Assembly (NCBI GenBank): GCA_029204225.1
Contig: CM055095.1
Coordinates: forward strand, 63,602,466 to 63,666,465
From: Diphasiastrum complanatum
Taxonomy: Eukaryota; Streptophyta; Lycopodiopsida; Lycopodiales; Lycopodiaceae
Reading direction: 5' to 3'
Length of the DNA stretch: 64,000 bases
Shown here: piece by piece, positions 60,027 through 64,000 of the stretch
Numbering within the stretch: the stretch's first letter is position 1
Layout of the letters: the number at the start of each line of letters is the position of its first letter
Translations under genes and position numbers: made by a program
Notes under the pieces: model-generated
Told to the model about the DNA's origin: nothing
Seen by the model: the letters and a program-made list of their open reading frames with translations, nothing else
Database searches by the model: none

Positions 60027-61683
60027 CTAGTACAAGATATTTTGTTAAAATTGATAGGGTTAATCCAAATCAAAGCCAAAATTAGCAGCTTTTGGAAACT
60101 AGTCAAATTTTGTGTAGCGAGTTGGATTTGATAGCTATCCTCAAAATTTTTGGTCCAGATCTTGTTGTGGACTGTAGGAACTCTTTTCACACGTGTGAGT
60201 CCATACAGCTCCGATTTTGACTCAGAAATTTCAAACATTTGTAGAATTTGACTCACATACCCAATTTGAGTGATTTTTGGTGCAAAAGCAAGCATTTTCT
60301 ATAGTAAATCTAATCCCTTGATTAGTTCTTGGATTAGAGCAGCCAAAAAATTAAAATTGAAGCTTGAACTAGGTGCATTAATTGATCATCTTTGAGTTTT
60401 TTAGTGCATGTTGAAGTTGAGAGTGATTTTGCCAAAAATCATAGATTAAGGAGTGATATGCAACGTGAAAGGATGAAATCCATTGTACCATCACTCTAGA
60501 CTTGTTCAAGAGTGATAGAGTCAAGTTTAGAAGCATCAATTTGCTAGAAAACATCCTTGGATCTGTCCTCCAAGTGAAACATTTGAGAGTTTCTAGTGCA
60601 TATAGAGCATCTATGCAAATCTTTTGTAGAATTTGACATAGATTGGCTTCAATTGAAAGTTCTAGAAAAGAGATTGAGGTCCAAGTCACATGATTCAATC
60701 CTACTCAATTTGTTTGAGTGTTTGTGAGGTTTGAAAAGAGGCATTAAGGTGTCTATGGCAAATGTGTAGAGAGAGATCCAATTTTCTAAGAGTTCCTTTG
60801 TAGAAGGCAAGATCTAGAAGCTCATTTTGTGTTGTTATTGGTGGAGAATTTGTATTCTCCTAGGTGATCAAATCTTTCTAAGTGGCATTAGCTCTTTGAA
60901 GCACAATATCTTAGTGAGAAAAATCACAACTTTTGATTTTGAATTTCATTCCAAGTCTTAAAAAGTAGAGTAATTGGTGGAATCCAATAGGAGTGATTGA
61001 ATTCAATTTATTGAGCAAAAAATGACATAGTATGTATGAAACTCAAATTAGTTCTATTCAACTTTCTTTGTGAGAGTGTGAGGGTCAATTTGTGATTCCA
61101 TTTGATGTCTAGAATGAGTAGGAGTCCATATCTGAGTATTCATGCATGGTTGAGATCTTTGTGAATCTCTAGTTGTCTAATTTTTAAGCTTTGTGAAAAA
61201 TTGGTGGTATAGTTTGTTTTCAAATCAAATCGAATTCATTTTAAATCTCAAGAGTGAGATTATTTGGGTCAAGGTGAGTCCAAAAGAAGTGATTAAGTTT
61301 GATTTTCAGGTGTTTGAAACAAAACCCATCTTTTGTTCAAGAATCTCAAGTGTTGAGAGAACTAGTCAAGTGAAAAGGAAAATCTAGGTGTCAAATCTTT
61401 TCATATCCATTTCAACTTTCAAAAGAAAGAGTCATTGGTATTTGATGAGTCCAATAAGAGAGTGGATCTAATTTCTTTAGTTATTTGATTCAAAGATTGT
61501 GTGCTTTTGTCTTAGTGATCAAAGCAAAGTCTCCAAGTGACTAGTCATTACTGTGAAGATTGATTCTTAGGTTTGTGAGCTAGATCTTTTGTAGATCCTT
61601 CTAGATTGTTGAAGATGTTCAAATCTAGTCTCTTGAAAGTCACAAATTACATTTGTAGAATCATATCACAGGTTTTTATTCAC
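60027..61683 (+). other. Long leader of G
   Basis: About 1.66 kb without a long open frame on the plus strand, unusually long compared with about 560-800 bp in D and A. It may contain decayed gag sequence. A further CACACGTGTG lies at 60188-60197. Confidence 0.6.
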
Positions 61684-62790
61684 ATGGCATCAATAGGTGG
61701 CATCCTATTGAAGGAAAGAAAGGATCATGAGTGCAACCTTTGTGGCAAGGGAGGATAGTTTTTCTCAAGATGCTACAAAAAGAAGACCAGTCCATCCAAG
61801 GAGAACCAAAGCAAGGGGGCCGAGGTGAAGGATGGAGCTTCAAGCTCAAAATGCAAATACAAGAAGGACAAGTCCAAGGAAAGGTGTTTCCTTTGTGGAA
61901 AGGTGAATGAGGCTTGGAGTCTCACAAGGACTTGCAAGATTTGTCTTCAAGAGTCCATCACAACACGTGTCAAATCTTTTAAAATTTTTCATTTGGAATT
62001 GCATTGTTTGGTCCAAGATGCAAATATAGATGTCACTTTCATGAAAGTAGCTTGGATTTATTTCATGTCCTTGGAAAGTATTTTGCTTGGAACTTTGGAC
62101 AAGTTCAAACTTATTGTTATTATCCAACAGAAATCAATCAAGAATAAGCAGCAATCACAAAATGAAAATAGTTTCATTTATGCGCTCATGTCAACTCATG
62201 AAGAACCATTTTGCTTTGAAGAGATTTTTGTATCTCAAAGGTGGATTAAGGCAATACTAGTTGAGTGTGATGCCTTAAAAGATATCAAAATATGTTTTCC
62301 TTGTAAGCTTACATTAGTTATGAAGTCAAGGAAATGGAAATATCTTGATAATGTAGGATCTTTTGGTTTCAATAAGATCATGAATGATGTGTTCATTCAT
62401 AAAGATGAAAATTGTAAGTTTTCAATCTTAAAGACAGGTTGTAAACTTCTTATGAGAATAAGTGAAGCATCCAAAGTGGACACTTATATCCATAAGCAAG
62501 TAGTCAGCCTTATTGAGATGGAAATACCTTTTGATTTCAATATTGGAAAAATCATGCCAAGTTGTGGTGATTTTTGGACTTATGTTTCTAGCATAAGTAA
62601 TATTGATAATCATAGGAAGTGCATATTGAATGGTCATACTTGTTGTGATCATTATGAGACATGGAGGTCTCGGATTTCCATCAAGAAGGAGCATCATGAC
62701 GAGGATCTTAAGGAGTCATCTCAAGGTTCAAGTGTGCCAAGGATTGAGGAGGAGAGACCTTCTCAAGTTGTGATTCCAAAAAGAAACTAA
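61684..62790 (+). pseudogene. Internal reading frame of G: gag/linker remnants with one stop
   Basis: ATG 61684 starts MASIGGILLKERKDHECNLC, a typical copia gag start joined at once to a zinc knuckle CNLCGKGG-stop-FFSRC in which the His codon is replaced by TAG. After the stop the same frame runs for 321 codons from 61825: Lys-rich linker, half of a second zinc knuckle (CFLCGK), then sequence of unknown origin. Around residue 135 STHEEPFCFEEIFVSQRWIK resembles the region just before copia reverse transcriptase, and the end VPRIEEERPSQVVIPKRN resembles the Pro/Arg linker that normally precedes it, so the order is altered. No catalytic motif is present. It probably makes no working enzyme. Confidence 0.75.
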
Positions 62791-63121
62791 AAAACATGGT
62801 TGAACCCATGTGGCTCACATTTTAAGGGAAAGAGGAGCATATCTCATGTGAAAGAGCAAGCCTCAAGGTCAAGCATCTACATGAAAATTGGAAGGAATCA
62901 ATTTTGGAGGTGCTAGGATGATGCAAAGCTCTCAAGCTCATCAAAGATGTCAACATCAAAGAAGCACTATCATGGATATGGTGATTTCAGATCAACATCA
63001 AGCTCATTGGCTGATCTTCACACCTTTTGAACCAGCAAAGACCAATTCAGCCCATGGAGTCAAGTTCAAGATCATCATGTTTTCCATCAAGCTAGATTTA
63101 CCAAGCTAGATTTTTGAGGAG

Positions 63122-63925
63122 TGTGAAAAATGCAAAAATAAGCTTGGTAGAGGCCAAAAATCTTGTATATAGATGATTACACATGTGTGGAGCCTGTTCC
63201 CACGTGTGAAAATAGTGTATTTGTCATGTATCATAATCATATAGGTTGTACATATGATTTAAAATCAAGTTCTAGTGGCTAAAAAGGCCACAAACTAGTT
63301 TTCTACACATACGACACATGGCATCAATCTATTGATTGCATGAGCCACATCCTTTGGTTAGGTGTCATATCTCATGTGTAGAGGACAACTCACATTTTGA
63401 CTTCTAGAAGATTTTCAAGTAGATCTCCATATAGAAGGAAAATGGACCAAAAGTGCTCAAAATAGAAGGTTTTGTCCAAGTGTCAGTTTTGCATGATGAA
63501 TCATCATATGACAAAGCACCTTCACACGTGGGATCAGAGGGATGATCAGTACCACGATCTCCCACTTATTGTATATATAGAGCCACATTTGGCCATAATC
63601 AATGTGAGACACCAATCTTGGTTTTGGAAGCAATTTTGAGTGATTCTCTCCATTTGTCTACATTTGTTTTGATTGTTTTGAGGTTCTATCAATGTGTACT
63701 TGATTTTCAGGTTGGATTCCGTACTCGGACAGTGTTTCACACGTGTGAAACCATAAAGTACACTTACCTTCAATTAATGATTGTTCTTGTTAGGATTTTG
63801 TGTCTAGAATTGATCTAGATTGATCTTAATCTGAAGTAGATTGATAGATCAAGTAATCTGACAACCAATCTCTCATGAGGATCAGATTAGGATCCACTCT
63901 TGGTCCTTTTTGTACTTTTTCCATA
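63122..63925 (+). repeat. 3' LTR of G
   Basis: 804 bp, preceded by TTTTTGAGGAG. The last bases read CCATA where the 5' LTR has CCACA. TATATATAG at 63572-63580; CACACGTGTG at 63738-63747. Confidence 0.95.
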
Positions 63926-63930
63926 GAGTA
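63926..63930. other. Target site duplication of G, right copy
   Basis: GAGTA, identical to 59180-59184. Confidence 0.9.
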
Positions 63931-64000
63931 CCCTCTCAAACTCTCTGATTGCCTAAAACTCTTCTAAAAACAAATCAAATTGATTTAGAAACAAGAGCAA
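63931..64000 (-). repeat. Probable continuation of the LTR of F
   Basis: By logic of the nested insertion of G, the sequence after the right target copy continues the F LTR broken at 59184. It runs off the window. Confidence 0.6.

Larger units (their letters stand above)
59185..63925 (+). mobile_element. Complete non-autonomous LTR retrotransposon G
   Basis: 4741 bp with both LTRs, PBS, polypurine tract and a 5-bp target duplication, inserted in the LTR of F. The internal part lacks recognisable protease, integrase, reverse transcriptase and RNase H; what remains is a broken gag/linker frame (61684-62790). By eye the two LTRs differ by about 14 substitutions, one 1-bp and one 26-bp indel, so the insertion is not very recent. 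Movement must have relied on proteins of another copia element. Confidence 0.92.

Overview
This window reads as nuclear DNA of a land plant with a repeat-rich genome. Nearly all recognisable coding sequence belongs to Ty1/copia LTR retrotransposons, plus one Ty3/gypsy remnant. The primer-binding sites are of the plant initiator-Met type (TGGTATCAGAGC), there are long GA/CT microsatellites, and intergenic DNA is AT-rich. No intact host gene, tRNA, rRNA or CRISPR array was seen. The species cannot be fixed from the sequence. I use working letters (A/B, C, D, E, F, G, H, J) for repeat families.

Layout. 0-4.4 kb: a CT tract, the end of one plus-strand LTR with its PBS, and a minus-strand copia gag/protease fragment with its own PBS and LTR. 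5-6 kb: two GA tracts and a 93-bp tandem duplication. 6-9.2 kb: nothing coding, but a homopolymer C/A tract. 9.5-14.2 kb: a degraded Ty3/gypsy element (PBS, leader with a recurring motif, gag, and protease joined to RNase H with reverse transcriptase missing). 14.6-20.8 kb: a mosaic of copia tails and LTRs of families C, D, A, E and J. 20.7-26.1 kb: element A on the minus strand, with an almost complete polyprotein, leader, PBS and 5' LTR, inserted in the gag of element E1 (26.1-28.9 kb).

29.2-30.6 kb: several GA microsatellites. 32.5-35.2 kb: a long broken reading frame that I cannot assign to any family; it is the main unexplained coding-like region. 35.8-39.8 kb: a copia reverse transcriptase cut by LTR D2 at its YVDD motif, the D2 gag/protease, and two opposed family C tails. 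42.8-46 kb: an unrecognised reading frame that continues in frame into a copia integrase, then LTR D3. 47.3-52.5 kb: remnants E2 and E3 around an AT-rich gene-free stretch. 52.8-57.3 kb: element B, a near-identical sister of A on the plus strand that lost its 5' end. 57.3-64 kb: element F (minus), whose LTR is split by G, a complete 4.7-kb non-autonomous element with both LTRs and a 5-bp target duplication (GAGTA).

The copia families share one architecture: gag, zinc knuckle, DSGA protease, GAG-pre-integrase, DDE integrase, YVDD reverse transcriptase, RNase H. Most copies are nested in one another. Only A and B keep long uninterrupted polyproteins, and each is missing one end. Several otherwise different LTR families carry the same perfect palindrome CACACGTGTG.
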